Source of the DNA: Salinimicrobium catena
Lineage (GTDB): Bacteria; Bacteroidota; Bacteroidia; Flavobacteriales; Flavobacteriaceae
Assembly: GCF_900102915.1 (NCBI RefSeq)
Contig: NZ_FNGG01000006.1
Location: 61,932-125,931, forward strand
DNA length: 64,000 nucleotides
Direction of reading: 5' to 3'
Both the position numbers and the translations under genes were made by a program. The notes beneath the pieces are model-generated. The model was given only the letters and a program-made list of their open reading frames with translations, searched no databases and was not told where the DNA came from. This document shows positions 50,680 to 59,917 of the stretch, piece after piece. Within the stretch, counting starts at the first letter, position 1. Each line of letters starts with the position of its first letter.

Positions 50680-51624
50680 TTACTTCTGATTATTCTGATG
50701 TTTCTCAACAAAAGATTTAAATTTCTCTTTTTGCTCCTTGTATTCTTCAGGGGTCAAAGGTACATAACCTACATCTTTTAATAAAGATGGAGCTTCATTT
50801 AAATAGAAATTCATAAAATCTACTACCTTAGGATTATTTTGAATTGAGGAACTGTTCACGTACACGAAAAGTGGTCTAGAAAGCGGCGCGTAGCTACCAT
50901 CGCTAACGGTTTGAGTAGATGGCTCAACACAGCCTTCACCACCGTCAACGGCTACCATTCTCAATTTGTCCTCATTTTCTTCATAGTAAGCCAGTCCAAA
51001 GAAACCAAGCCCGTACTTATCTCCGGAAACACCCTGTACCAGTACGTTATCATCTTCACTGGCAGTATAATCTCCACGGCTGCTTCCGCTTTCTCCTACT
51101 ATGGCTTCGGTGAAATAATCAAATGTACCTGAAGCCACTCCGGGGCCGAACAAATGGATCTCTTCATTTGGCCATTCAGGATTGATCTGGTTCCAGTGAG
51201 TAATGGTACCCTGTGCTCCAGGCTCCCAGATCTTTTTCAACTGCTCCACGGTGAAGCAATCTACCCAGTCATTTTCGGGATTTACCACAACGGCAAGACC
51301 GTCATAAGCCACTTCAAGTTCAATGAAATCGATGTTGTTCTGCTCGGCGATCTTTTTCTCATCCTCTTTAATTGGTCGTGAGGCATTTGAAATATCAGTT
51401 TCTCCTCTCCCGAATTTCTTGAATCCGCCTCCGGTTCCTGAAACCCCTATCGTCACATCCACATCCGGATCTTCAGATCTATATTCTTCAGCGATAGCCT
51501 CTGTAACAGGATAGACCGTGCTGGAACCATCTATATTAATAGATGAGGTCTCTTTATCTTTTTTATTGTTTCCGCAGGAAAGAACTGTAAGGGAAACCGC
51601 GGTAATCAAAAGTAATTTTCTCAT
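50680..51624 (-). CDS. pstS: Phosphate-binding lipoprotein PstS
   Basis: A 314-residue periplasmic phosphate-binding protein made as a lipoprotein (lipobox V-L-S-C, Cys17). Phosphate-site loops '[20 protein letters not shown]', '[26 protein letters not shown]' region, and '[14 protein letters not shown]' match the PstS family, although the protein is of the smaller Bacteroidota type. It starts 10 bases after the porin gene, so they share the Pho-box promoter. It delivers phosphate to PstCAB. Confidence 0.96.
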   Translation of the reverse strand: MRKLLLITAVSLTVLSCGNNKKDKETSSINIDGSSTVYPVTEAIAEEYRSEDPDVDVTIGVSGTGGGFKKFGRGETDISNASRPIKEDEKKIAEQNNIDFIELEVAYDGLAVVVNPENDWVDCFTVEQLKKIWEPGAQGTITHWNQINPEWPNEEIHLFGPGVASGTFDYFTEAIVGESGSSRGDYTASEDDNVLVQGVSGDKYGLGFFGLAYYEENEDKLRMVAVDGGEGCVEPSTQTVSDGSYAPLSRPLFVYVNSSSIQNNPKVVDFMNFYLNEAPSLLKDVGYVPLTPEEYKEQKEKFKSFVEKHQNNQK

Positions 51625-51634
51625 AATTTATTAT

Positions 51635-52834
51635 TTAAAATTGTAATTCAAATTGCAATCTGTACAGCAGTCCGTCATTAAAATTACGATTTAAATCGTT
51701 ATAACTTAAATCTGTCTGGACTTTAAGCTTATGCTTAACAATATATTTAGAAAGTGCAAGGGTATATTGATTTTCAATAAGCTCAGAAACCACGTCATCA
51801 TAATTTATACTGGTATATCTACCCACTACCTGAAAGTTGCTTGGAAAGAGGTATCCTGCCTGCAGGTTGAGACCCTCTCCAATACTCACAGCATCTCCTG
51901 TAAGGCTTCCGTCTGTATTTCTCGCGAAAGGATTGTCTGCGGTTCTATTGGCGTATTCACCCATCACTGAAATTCCACGGTATTTGAACATGGCATCTAA
52001 AAAGAAGGTAGAAATATCTGTGTTATAAAACCCTTCGTCATTAAGCATGTAAGATCCTGCGGTTGAACGGGTTTTTACGGCATCATTATTAAAGGAGTAG
52101 CTTGCTCCTACTGCCAGCTTTGGAGTTTCCTCACGGGCAAAGTCAGCTCCTGAATAGTCATCAAAGTCTCCGAATGGAAGCACTTCAACACGTCCAACAT
52201 AATGGTGCCCGCCAAGGTTACCGGAAGTTACATTCCTTCCTTCCCCCTGGGATATGGAAACAGCTTCCCTTACTAGAAAATCATTCCCCAGGTCAAAATA
52301 ATGGTGCAATTGCACTCCTGTCTCCCGGTCAATATTAAAACGGCTGTTAAGTAAAGACCTGTCTACAGTCTCCAGACTTCCCGAAGATATTACCCTTTCC
52401 CGGTTACCCGGTAATTTTGTCTGTCCTACCCAAAGTTCGAAGTTCTCATAAAAGTTCCACTTGGCCACCGCATCCAAAATATAACGCGGAGCCTCGCTGG
52501 TAAATTCAGAAGCACCCGAGATATCCCGGTTAGACAATCCCAATTCTATTTTATAAGTCAACCTTGGAGAATAAGCAAATCCTTTGAATTTAAGACGTGC
52601 TCTCCTAACCATCATGTTCGTTTCTGCATCGCTCCAGTCACCCTGCTCAGGAATATCCCATTCAGAAGTGAAAAGAGACTGCATTCTTACGGTGAAGTTC
52701 GCACTGTAAGAACTGTCTTTGGCAACCACGTTAAAAAGGCCCTTTCCGAATTTACTTTCGGTACTGTCCTGTGCCTGGGTTGCGAACGAAGCCATCAAGA
52801 CTAGAGCAGCGATTAAGCTTTTTTGAAATTTCAT
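51635..52834 (-). CDS. Phosphate-selective porin (OprO/OprP-like)
   Basis: A 399-residue outer-membrane beta-barrel. A signal ends 'SFATQAQ'. Alternating strands include 'FTVRMQSLFTSEWDIP', 'MVRRARLKFKGFAYSPRLTYKIELG', 'FELWVGQTKLPGNRERVIS', and the C-terminal strand 'GLLYRLQFELQF', ending in Phe as needed for barrel assembly. The 'RRARL.F.G' start and 'G..KLP..RER' motif are typical of OprP/OprO. As the first gene of the pst operon, directly after the Pho box, it likely admits phosphate or polyphosphate across the outer membrane. Confidence 0.92.
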   Translation of the reverse strand: MKFQKSLIAALVLMASFATQAQDSTESKFGKGLFNVVAKDSSYSANFTVRMQSLFTSEWDIPEQGDWSDAETNMMVRRARLKFKGFAYSPRLTYKIELGLSNRDISGASEFTSEAPRYILDAVAKWNFYENFELWVGQTKLPGNRERVISSGSLETVDRSLLNSRFNIDRETGVQLHHYFDLGNDFLVREAVSISQGEGRNVTSGNLGGHHYVGRVEVLPFGDFDDYSGADFAREETPKLAVGASYSFNNDAVKTRSTAGSYMLNDEGFYNTDISTFFLDAMFKYRGISVMGEYANRTADNPFARNTDGSLTGDAVSIGEGLNLQAGYLFPSNFQVVGRYTSINYDDVVSELIENQYTLALSKYIVKHKLKVQTDLSYNDLNRNFNDGLLYRLQFELQF

Positions 52835-52857
52835 AGTGTTCTTTGTTTTTGTCGATG

Positions 52858-52890
52858 CAAATAAACTACTCCAATGTTAACTTAATGTTA
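52858..52890 (-). promoter_or_regulatory. Pho box and -7 element of the porin-pst operon
   Basis: On the minus strand two perfect TAACATT half-sites (52884-52890 and 52873-52879) are separated by four bases, an 11-base period like PhoB boxes. After seven bases comes TTTATTTG (52858-52865), a -7 element with T in the second place. The ATG is 23 bases further on. In the rest of the 304-base gap up to 53138 I see only a weak similar sequence (53026-53043). Confidence 0.7.
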
Positions 52891-53138
52891 CCTACAGGTT
52901 ATTTATAAGTAAAAGGTTGCCTGGCCGGGGCAACCTTTGCTCATACATCTACATGACAAAAACTTAGAATATATGAAAATTTGCTTAAGCATTTCAAAGG
53001 TAATAAGAGACACAGGTTTTTTGTGTAACCTTAAAATTACCAAATCCTTAAATTATTGATTTTACAAAGACTTGAAAATGGGATTTTCAGAAAATATCAA
53101 CAGGAGACGGAATTAATAATTCGTATTTTCGGGGGACA

Positions 53139-53822
53139 ATGGCAAAATCCTTCTTTGAAAAATACATCGGATTTATACTTAGCGGCCTCGTGTTGGCAGG
53201 CCTGGTAGTGCTATATTTTGTTCACCCTGAATTCCAGGAACAGGTAAAAGAGGTCTGGAAGGTGTTAATGAGCGAAGACGAGGAATATATTCAGGAATAC
53301 GTCGAGCGTTTTGGGATGTGGGGTCCTATCGCCATAATAGTGTTCATTGTAATGCAAATGTTCCTGATCATCTTTCCCTCCTGGCTGCCCATTATCGTGG
53401 GAGTAATGGCCTACGGCTTCTGGTGGGGCATTTTCATCAATCTTATTGGCGTGGGCATTGCCTCTACCATTGGATATTTCATCGGCGGAAAACTAAAAAG
53501 CATTTTCTTCAGCAAAAAGAAGCTCAAGAAAATGGATTTTTGGATCTCCAACTACGGATTCGGAACTGTGATACTTTTCAGAATCTCTCCGTTTTTCTCG
53601 AACGACGGGATAAGTTTTCTTGCGGGCATCTTCAGGATGAATTTCAAGAAGTTCATGCTGGCCACCTACTGCGGAATGATCCCCCTGTCGCTGGCTGTGG
53701 GTTATTTTTCCAAGGACCTTGACCGGTTGGAAAAAGGCCTTTACTGGATTGGCGGAATTGGCGCCGTACTCTATGCAGCTTATATTTACCTGGATCATAA
53801 AAAAAGAAAAAAGAAGAATTAG
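53139..53822 (+). CDS. VTT-domain (TVP38/TMEM64, DedA-like) membrane protein
   Basis: A 227-residue polytopic inner-membrane protein of the TVP38/TMEM64 type. A first helix ('FILSGLVLAGLVVLYFV') and the VTT domain with 'WLPIIVGVMAYGFWWGIFINLIG', 'GIASTIGYFIGGKL', and 'FRISPFFSNDGISFLAGIFRMNFKKFMLATYCGMIP' match the family, which includes lipid scramblase-like proteins. The C-terminus is a basic tail. The class V aminotransferase begins one base after its stop, so the two are co-transcribed. Confidence 0.88.
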   Translation: MAKSFFEKYIGFILSGLVLAGLVVLYFVHPEFQEQVKEVWKVLMSEDEEYIQEYVERFGMWGPIAIIVFIVMQMFLIIFPSWLPIIVGVMAYGFWWGIFINLIGVGIASTIGYFIGGKLKSIFFSKKKLKKMDFWISNYGFGTVILFRISPFFSNDGISFLAGIFRMNFKKFMLATYCGMIPLSLAVGYFSKDLDRLEKGLYWIGGIGAVLYAAYIYLDHKKRKKKN

Positions 53823-53823
53823 T

Positions 53824-55068
53824 ATGAAACAACAGGAATTTCCTATTGAAGAGATAAGAAGCCTTTTTCCGGCACTTACCATAAAGGATCACGAACAGGT
53901 CTCTCCCATTTATTTTGATGGCCCGGGAGGCACCCAGATGGCACAACCCTGTATTGACCGAATGCTGGAATATATCACCACAGGTATGGCTAATCTGCAC
54001 GGTACTTTTTCCACCAGCATCAAAACCGACCGTTTACTTGAAGAAGCGAGGGAGGCCGTGGCTAACCTGCTGAACTGCGCTCCTGAAGAAGTAGCATTCG
54101 GGCAGAACATGACCAGCCTTGCCTTCCAGGTGGCGCAAAGCCTGCGGACTTTCATTTCTGAAGGAGATGAGATCGTGGTAACCCAGCTGGACCATCGTGC
54201 GAATGTAGATCCCTGGCTTTACCTGGCAAAAGAAACCGGGGCAGTGGTGAAATTCCTACCGGTGGATAAAGAGACCCTGACGCACGATCTTTCAGAACTC
54301 GACAAGATCATTACCTCTAAAACAAAACTCGTAGCGATAGGACTCGCCTCCAATCTCACCGGCACTATTACTGATGCGGAAAGCATCTTTTCTAAGGCCA
54401 GAACTGTCGGCGCTTTTACTATTGCCGATGCGGTTCATGCCGTGCCTCATATTCCGGTAGACTTCAAAAAGATGAATTGTGATATCCTGTTTTGCTCGGC
54501 CTATAAGTTCTTTGGACCGCACCTGGGAATCGCCGTCATAAAATCGGAATTATTTGAAAAATTACCCGTACCCAAGCTGCAACCGGCACCTGATGAGATC
54601 CCGTACAGGCTCGAGACAGGAACGCAGAACCACGAGGGCATCGCCGGGTTGTGCGGTGCCATAGGATTCATTGAACAACTGGGCGATGGCGAAAATGCTG
54701 CGGAAAGGATACGTTCCGGAATGGAGCGCCTGGAGTCTTACGAGCAGGAACTTTCGGAAGAAATGGAAAGTTTTCTCAAAGCCATTCCCGAAGTGGAACT
54801 ATTTAGAGCTTCCGAAAAAATCAGAAAAACACCCACTTTTGCCTTCAGAATAAAGAACATTAATTCCCGGGAGGCAACCCGATTCTTCGCTGAAAAATAC
54901 AATCTCTGCATTGGGGACGGACATTTTTACGCCTCTACCATGGCTGAAGTTTTCCCGGTGATGGATACCGGCGGATGGATCAGGATAGGCTTCGCCCCCT
55001 ACAACAGCCTGGATGAAATTGAGATCTTCAAAAAAGCATTAAAAGATCTTCTTTTGATGAAATCTTAA
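53824..55068 (+). CDS. Class V aminotransferase (cysteine desulfurase-like, VC1184 type)
   Basis: A 414-residue PLP enzyme. The start ATG at 53824 follows the previous stop by one base; the reading from 53719 would overlap the VTT gene. The PLP lysine is Lys228 in 'DILFCSAYKFFGPHLG'. Other sites: 'YFDGPGGTQMA', 'QNMTSLAFQVA', 'QLDHRANVDPW', and 'IADAVHAVPHIPVD' (Asp-x-x-His). The N-terminal 'FPAL' and the 'SAYKFFGPH' context fit the VC1184 (TIGR01976) desulfurase-like subfamily. I do not see the flexible active-site Cys loop of IscS/SufS, so sulfur transfer is doubtful. Substrate unknown. Confidence 0.88.
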   Translation: MKQQEFPIEEIRSLFPALTIKDHEQVSPIYFDGPGGTQMAQPCIDRMLEYITTGMANLHGTFSTSIKTDRLLEEAREAVANLLNCAPEEVAFGQNMTSLAFQVAQSLRTFISEGDEIVVTQLDHRANVDPWLYLAKETGAVVKFLPVDKETLTHDLSELDKIITSKTKLVAIGLASNLTGTITDAESIFSKARTVGAFTIADAVHAVPHIPVDFKKMNCDILFCSAYKFFGPHLGIAVIKSELFEKLPVPKLQPAPDEIPYRLETGTQNHEGIAGLCGAIGFIEQLGDGENAAERIRSGMERLESYEQELSEEMESFLKAIPEVELFRASEKIRKTPTFAFRIKNINSREATRFFAEKYNLCIGDGHFYASTMAEVFPVMDTGGWIRIGFAPYNSLDEIEIFKKALKDLLLMKS

Positions 55069-55088
55069 GGCAGATGCAGGAGTTGGTG

Positions 55089-55757
55089 ATGAAAATATTG
55101 AAGTTTCTGGCAAAAGGACTGCTGTCCCTGCTCCTGCTCATGTTCCTGTACCTGGTGGCCGCCATTGTGGGTTCTGCTATTCCTGTCAATAAAGATCAGT
55201 CCGAAAGTGGCGAGGTCACAATCTACCTGCGCACCAACGGCGTGCATACCTCCTTTATTTTTCCGCTGAAAAACCAGGTAATTGATTGGAGCACCTACAC
55301 AGACCCCAGACATACCCTCTCAGAAAGGACAGATTTCCAATACGTTTCCTTTGGTTGGGGAGATCTGGAATTCTACCGAAAAACCCCGGAATGGGATGAT
55401 CTTCAGTTCCCGGTTGCCTTTCAGGCCGTATTCCTCTCCAAACCCTCGGCCCTGCACGTGGAATTCCTGGATGTGATCAGGTATCGGCAACCCACTTTGC
55501 CTGTACAGATCTCTCGCACGCAATACAGAGTCCTTTCAGAATATGTGCTCAACAGTTTTCAAACAGGTCCTTCCGGAGAGGTGCTACGGGTAAAAGAGCT
55601 TCATTACGACCGGCATGATACTTTTTACCGGGCAAAAAGATCGCTTCATTTCTTCTACACCTGCAACACGTGGGTGAATGAAGGTCTCAAAAAAGCCGGT
55701 CTGAGAGCCTGCCTCTGGACGCCATTTGATGAGGGCATCTTTTTCCAGTACCGCTGA
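55089..55757 (+). CDS. DUF2459 (TIGR02117) family membrane-anchored protein
   Basis: A 222-residue protein with an N-terminal hydrophobic anchor ('LLSLLLLMFLYLVAAIVGSA'). I start it at the ATG 55089 (MKILKF), preceded by a purine-rich stretch; the ATG at 55074 is possible. Conserved blocks are 'LRTNGVHTSFIFPL', 'YVSFGWGDLEFY' and 'YTCNTWVNEGLKKAGLRACLWTP', typical of this family, which resembles papain-like NlpC/DUF4105 folds with a Cys and His. A catalytic role is inferred only. It follows the aminotransferase on the same strand. Confidence 0.82.
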   Translation: MKILKFLAKGLLSLLLLMFLYLVAAIVGSAIPVNKDQSESGEVTIYLRTNGVHTSFIFPLKNQVIDWSTYTDPRHTLSERTDFQYVSFGWGDLEFYRKTPEWDDLQFPVAFQAVFLSKPSALHVEFLDVIRYRQPTLPVQISRTQYRVLSEYVLNSFQTGPSGEVLRVKELHYDRHDTFYRAKRSLHFFYTCNTWVNEGLKKAGLRACLWTPFDEGIFFQYR

Positions 55758-55853
55758 TTTTATATTTTCTTTAGTAATTCTCCTCTCTCAAATTACTTAA
55801 CTTCAGGCTGATAGCCTGTCAGGCTATTACAGCCTAACCAAAACCCAATTTTT

Positions 55854-56912
55854 ATGAGTTATATCAACAAGATCACCGAGACACTTGGTAAGGAAGCCGA
55901 TTCCCTACTTCAACACAAAAGCACTAAAATTCCGAAAGAAAGACTCGAAATTCCGGGACCTCATACCGTGGATACTTTCAGGGACAGTGACCGTAATCCG
56001 CAGGTGTTAAGAAGCCTCGCCCAGCTGTACAACCACGGGAACCTGGGAGGCACCGGCTACCTCAGCATCCTGCCGGTAGACCAGGGAATAGAACACACCG
56101 CCGCGGTTTCCTTCTATAAAAACCCTGATTATTTTGATCCTGAGAATATCGTGAAGCTGGCAATGGAAGCCGGATGCAATGGCGTGGCTTCCACTTTTGG
56201 AGTTCTTGCCCGCCATGCCCGAAAATACGCTCACAAGATCCCGTTCATCGTAAAGATCAACCACAATGAGCTGATGACCTATCCCAATAAATACGACCAG
56301 ATCCCCTTCGGAAGCGTGCTCGAAGCCTGGGATATGGGTGCTACGGCTATTGGTGCCACAATTTACTTCGGAAGCGAAGAAAGCACCCGACAGATCCAGG
56401 AGATAGCCGCTGCCTTTGAAGAAGCTCACCAATTAGGAATGGCTACCATCCTTTGGTGCTACACCCGAAATTCCGGCTTTAAAAAAGACGGAAAAGATTA
56501 TCATTCGGCCGCCGACCTAACGGGACAGGCCAACCATATCGGGGTTACGATAAAGGCTGATATCATCAAGCAGAAGCTTCCGGAAACCAACTACGGCTTC
56601 CGAGATATTGGCTTCGGAAAACAGAACGAAGACATGTACAATACCCTCTCCACAGATCATCCCATTGACCTGTGCCGTTTCCAGGTGGCTAATTGTTACA
56701 TGGGCAAGATCGGGCTGATCAATTCCGGCGGTGGTTCCCAGGGAGATTCAGACTTTGAGGCAGCCGTGAAGACCGCGGTGATCAACAAACGCGCCGGCGG
56801 CTGCGGACTCATCATGGGAAGAAAGGCATTTCAGCGGCCTATGAAAGACGGGGTGGAGATCATTAATAGCGTACAGGAGGTTTATCTCGAAGATAAGATC
56901 ACTGTTGCTTAA
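55854..56912 (+). CDS. fbaB: Class I fructose-bisphosphate aldolase (DhnA/FbaB type)
   Basis: Interconverts fructose-1,6-bisphosphate with dihydroxyacetone phosphate and glyceraldehyde 3-phosphate through a Schiff-base lysine. At 352 residues it is of DhnA/FbaB type, as in archaea and E. coli FbaB. Blocks: '[20 protein letters not shown]', '[24 protein letters not shown]', '[24 protein letters not shown]', '[19 protein letters not shown]' (a likely site of the Schiff-base Lys), and '[14 protein letters not shown]'. It is followed immediately by two palindromic repeats, and is probably transcribed alone. Confidence 0.92.
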   Translation: MSYINKITETLGKEADSLLQHKSTKIPKERLEIPGPHTVDTFRDSDRNPQVLRSLAQLYNHGNLGGTGYLSILPVDQGIEHTAAVSFYKNPDYFDPENIVKLAMEAGCNGVASTFGVLARHARKYAHKIPFIVKINHNELMTYPNKYDQIPFGSVLEAWDMGATAIGATIYFGSEESTRQIQEIAAAFEEAHQLGMATILWCYTRNSGFKKDGKDYHSAADLTGQANHIGVTIKADIIKQKLPETNYGFRDIGFGKQNEDMYNTLSTDHPIDLCRFQVANCYMGKIGLINSGGGSQGDSDFEAAVKTAVINKRAGGCGLIMGRKAFQRPMKDGVEIINSVQEVYLEDKITVA

Positions 56913-56913
56913 C

Positions 56914-56946
56914 AAACCTAACAGGTTTTAAAAACCTGTTAGGTTT
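56914..56946. repeat. Extragenic double palindrome (copy B)
   Basis: Arms AAACCTAACAGGTTT and AAACCTGTTAGGTTT form a perfect 15-pair stem with a three-base loop, starting just past the aldolase stop. It probably also terminates transcription. Confidence 0.75.
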
Positions 56947-56968
56947 AGATTGATTATTAAAAACATAA

Positions 56969-57001
56969 AACCCTGTCAGGGTTTGGAACCCTGACAGGGT
57001 T
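56969..57001. repeat. Extragenic double palindrome (copy C)
   Basis: Arms AACCCTGTCAGGG and CCCTGACAGGGTT form a perfect 13-pair stem with a seven-base loop. It sits between the aldolase and the convergent rimO, in tandem with copy B. Confidence 0.75.
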
Positions 57002-57036
57002 GTTCTTATTCCAGTCAGCACCCGGAAAATCGGTTT

Positions 57037-58389
57037 TTACACCGTTCTAATTTTAAGTTCTTTTCTCTTTGGCTTTTCGTCCTTCACATTCACGGGATCA
57101 CCATACAGGTCAAAGTCGGCGGCATCTGTGATCTTTACCTCGTAATATTCTCCGGTCTTTAAGTATACCTTGGTGGCATCTATCAGTACTTCGTTATCCA
57201 CATCGGGAGAATCGAATTCGGTACGACCTATATAATACTCGCCTTCTTTGCGGTCAATGACCACCTTAAAGATCTCCCCTATTTTCTGCTGATTCAGTTC
57301 CCAGGAGATCTGCGACTGAATTTCCATGATCTCGTTGGCGCGCTCCTGCTTCACTTCCTGCGGTACATCGTCCTCAAGATTGTAGGCATGAGTATTCTCT
57401 TCGTGCGAATAAGTGAAACAACCCAGGCGCTCAAACCTCATCTCCTTCACCCATTCCTTCAGTTCCTGGAAATGTTCTTCGGTCTCCCCAGGATAGCCCA
57501 CAATAAGCGTGGTCCTTATCGCCATTTCGGGCACCCTGCTTCGAAATTCCTTCAATAGGTTCGTGGTCTTTTCATGAGTGGTTCCGCGACGCATGGACTT
57601 CAGCAGATCATCTGAAATATGCTGCAACGGAATATCTAAATAATTACACACTTTTGGCTCCCTTTTCATCACTTCCAGTACATCCATAGGGAAACCTGTG
57701 GGGAAAGCGTAATGTAAACGTATCCATTCAATGCCTTCCACTTTTACAAGGTTCTCAAGAAGCTCAGCCAGATTTCTCTTTTTGTAAAGATCAAGTCCGT
57801 AGTACGTAAGGTCCTGGGCGATGAGAATGAGTTCCTTCACTCCCTGGGCGACCAGGTTCTTTGCCTCGGTCACCAGGTCTTCTATTGGAGTGGATCTGTG
57901 CTTTCCGCGCATAAGCGGAATGGCACAAAACGAACAAGGACGGTCACAACCTTCGGCAATTTTTAAATAAGCGTAATTCTTCGGAGTTGTGGTTAACCGC
58001 TCCCCTACCAGTTCGTGCTTATAGTCGGCTTCAAGGGCTGCAAGAAGTTCCGGCAGCTCGGTAGTTCCAAAGTATTGATCCACATCGGGGATCTCTTTTT
58101 GAAGATCGGGTTTGTAGCGTTCGCTAAGACAACCGGTCACAAAAACCTTGTCCACCTCGCCTTGCTCTTTCTTTTCAACGAACTCTAAAATGGTATTTAC
58201 AGATTGTTCCTTGGCATTGTCGATAAAACCGCAGGTATTGATCACCACGATATTCCCCTCCTGCTCATGCACCACGTCCTTCTCATTTGCCTTAAGCTGC
58301 CCCATCAGCACCTCGCTGTCATAGACGTTCTTGCTGCACCCAAGGGTTACCACGTTGATCCTGTTCTTCTTTAGCGACTTCGTTCTCAT
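57037..58389 (-). CDS. rimO: Ribosomal protein S12 methylthiotransferase RimO
   Basis: A 450-residue radical-SAM enzyme that methylthiolates Asp89 of S12. The N-terminal UPF0004 domain carries three Cys of the auxiliary cluster in 'VTLGCSKNVYDSEVL', 'VINTCGFIDNAKEQS' and 'FVTGCLSERY'. The radical-SAM CxxxCxxC is 'IAEGCDRPCSFCAIPLMRG'. The C-terminal TRAM domain contains 'EYYIGRTEFDSPDVDNEV'. These motifs and the length identify RimO and not MiaB. It is divergent from the P1 peptidase and convergent with the aldolase. Confidence 0.96.
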   Translation of the reverse strand: MRTKSLKKNRINVVTLGCSKNVYDSEVLMGQLKANEKDVVHEQEGNIVVINTCGFIDNAKEQSVNTILEFVEKKEQGEVDKVFVTGCLSERYKPDLQKEIPDVDQYFGTTELPELLAALEADYKHELVGERLTTTPKNYAYLKIAEGCDRPCSFCAIPLMRGKHRSTPIEDLVTEAKNLVAQGVKELILIAQDLTYYGLDLYKKRNLAELLENLVKVEGIEWIRLHYAFPTGFPMDVLEVMKREPKVCNYLDIPLQHISDDLLKSMRRGTTHEKTTNLLKEFRSRVPEMAIRTTLIVGYPGETEEHFQELKEWVKEMRFERLGCFTYSHEENTHAYNLEDDVPQEVKQERANEIMEIQSQISWELNQQKIGEIFKVVIDRKEGEYYIGRTEFDSPDVDNEVLIDATKVYLKTGEYYEVKITDAADFDLYGDPVNVKDEKPKRKELKIRTV

Positions 58390-58411
58390 ATATATATTTT
58401 TCCCGCCGATA

Positions 58412-58444
58412 AAACCTCACAGGTTTTGGAAACCAGTGAGGTTT
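58412..58444. repeat. Extragenic double palindrome (copy D)
   Basis: Outer arms AAACCTCAC and GTGAGGTTT pair, with inner GGTTT / AAACC also pairing across a short loop. It lies in the divergent gap in front of rimO, so it would be in the rimO leader or upstream of its promoter. Confidence 0.7.
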
Positions 58445-58578
58445 CTTTTTCCTGGAGGTTTTGTTTTGGCGGGTGCAAAGATACGACCAAAAATGACAAA
58501 TCTAGCATTCAGGCCGTTAAGCTTTAAAATACATCTTTAGCAGAAAACGCTTAAATTGAACTTCCTAACTATCACCAA

Positions 58579-59700
58579 ATGAAAAACCTTCTTTTCAGCT
58601 GCTTTGCATTTTTCCTCTTTTCCCAAATTGGCTTTAGCCAGCAACGGCCCCGCGAGCTGGGAATCGAAATAGGTGTCATGGCACCGGGACCGCAGAATGC
58701 GATTACTGATGTGGCCGGCGTCAAGGTAGGCCATACTACCCTCATCAAAGGAGATTCGGTAAGAACGGGAGTCACCGCCATTCTCCCGCATGGCGAAAAT
58801 ATTTTTCAGCAGAAAGTTCCGGCCGCGGTCTATGTGGGCAATGGCTTCGGAAAACTTGCCGGCAGCACACAAATTAAAGAACTCGGAAACCTGGAGACGC
58901 CGATCGTTCTCACCAACACCCTTAGTGTCCCCACGGCGATGAACGCAGTGATAAGTTATGTGCTGGATCTAAAGGAAAATGAGGACGTGCGTTCGGTCAA
59001 CGCAGTAGTGGGTGAGACGAATGATGGTTATCTGAATGATATCCGCGGAAGGCACGTCAGTGAAGAGGATGTGATCGCGGCAGTTGAAAATGCTTCGGAA
59101 GAACGCCCGAAAGAAGGCAATGTTGGCGCCGGCACCGGAACTATCGCTTTTGGCTACAAAGGCGGCATTGGAACGGCTTCCCGCCTCCTGCCCGAATCTT
59201 TGGGCGGTTATACCATTGGTGTCCTGGTACAATCCAATTTTGGCGGAATTCTGCAAATAGATGGAGTGCAGGTAGGCGAAAAGCTGAAGCAGTTCTCTTT
59301 CAGCAACGAATTGCTGAACAATGTTGACGGCTCCTGCATGATCATTGTGGCTACAGATGCTCCTCTTGACAACCGAAACCTGGAAAGACTGGCAAAAAGG
59401 GCATTTTTGGGCCTGGCCAAGACCGGGGGCATAGCGTCCAACGGCAGCGGAGATTACATCATCGCCTTCTCGACTGCCGAGTCCATGCGTATTCCCTATA
59501 AAATAGAAAACAAACTGCTTTCCCAGGAAGTTGTTCCCAATGACCTGATGAGTCCGCTGTTCATGGCTGCGATCGAAGCCACCGAAGAAGCCATTATCAA
59601 TTCCCTTTTTATGGCAGAGACCATGACCGGGTATAAAGGAAGAAAGATAGACAAGTTGCCGGTGGAGGAAGTTCTTGAGTTGATGAATGATAGAAATTAG
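58579..59700 (+). CDS. Secreted P1 family peptidase (DmpA-like aminopeptidase)
   Basis: A 373-residue exported Ntn-like hydrolase of the DmpA/ornithine-acetyltransferase fold. The signal ends 'FSQIGFSQQ'. Family blocks are 'NAITDVAGVKVGHTTL', 'TGVTAILPHGENIF', 'FGKLAGSTQIKELG', and 'GNVGAGTGTIAFGYKGGIGTASR'. The autocleavage and nucleophile site is near 'IASNGSGDYIIAFSTA'. After processing it would act as an aminopeptidase, possibly on D-amino or beta-amino peptides. It is monocistronic. In 59701-59917 only a short repeat (59768-59787) is seen. Confidence 0.9.
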   Translation: MKNLLFSCFAFFLFSQIGFSQQRPRELGIEIGVMAPGPQNAITDVAGVKVGHTTLIKGDSVRTGVTAILPHGENIFQQKVPAAVYVGNGFGKLAGSTQIKELGNLETPIVLTNTLSVPTAMNAVISYVLDLKENEDVRSVNAVVGETNDGYLNDIRGRHVSEEDVIAAVENASEERPKEGNVGAGTGTIAFGYKGGIGTASRLLPESLGGYTIGVLVQSNFGGILQIDGVQVGEKLKQFSFSNELLNNVDGSCMIIVATDAPLDNRNLERLAKRAFLGLAKTGGIASNGSGDYIIAFSTAESMRIPYKIENKLLSQEVVPNDLMSPLFMAAIEATEEAIINSLFMAETMTGYKGRKIDKLPVEEVLELMNDRN

Positions 59701-59767
59701 TTGCGGATTGCAGGGTGCGAGTTGAAAAGCTGTCGCCGGTTTCCCGTTGCCTGTTCCACCAATTTCT

Positions 59768-59787
59768 CCCCGAGCGGAGTCGAGGGG
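59768..59787. repeat. Extragenic repeat of the CTCGACTCCGCTCGGGG kind
   Basis: A 20-base imperfect inverted repeat, CCCC-GAGCGGAGTCGA-GGGG. Its reverse strand reads CCCCTCGACTCCGCTCGGGG, a sequence I recall as frequent in flavobacterial intergenic regions. It lies in the gap after the P1 peptidase. Confidence 0.5.
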
Positions 59788-59917
59788 TTTCTTTGAGATG
59801 AAATGCCTGTAAATAATAAGGTCTCGACTTATCCTGTCCTTAGTGCAGACGAAGGGCTCGACCTACCATCAATTGTAATTTGGTTTTTGGTGCTTGGTGC
59901 TTGTCATTTGAGAGCTT

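Noticed and set aside
53026..53043. Third Pho-box-like sequence, TAACCTT-N4-TTACCAA, before the VTT gene
   Set aside because: Half-sites fit poorly, the element seven bases on (AATTATTG) is not a good -7, and the gene starts about 80 bases later. It is too weak to claim.
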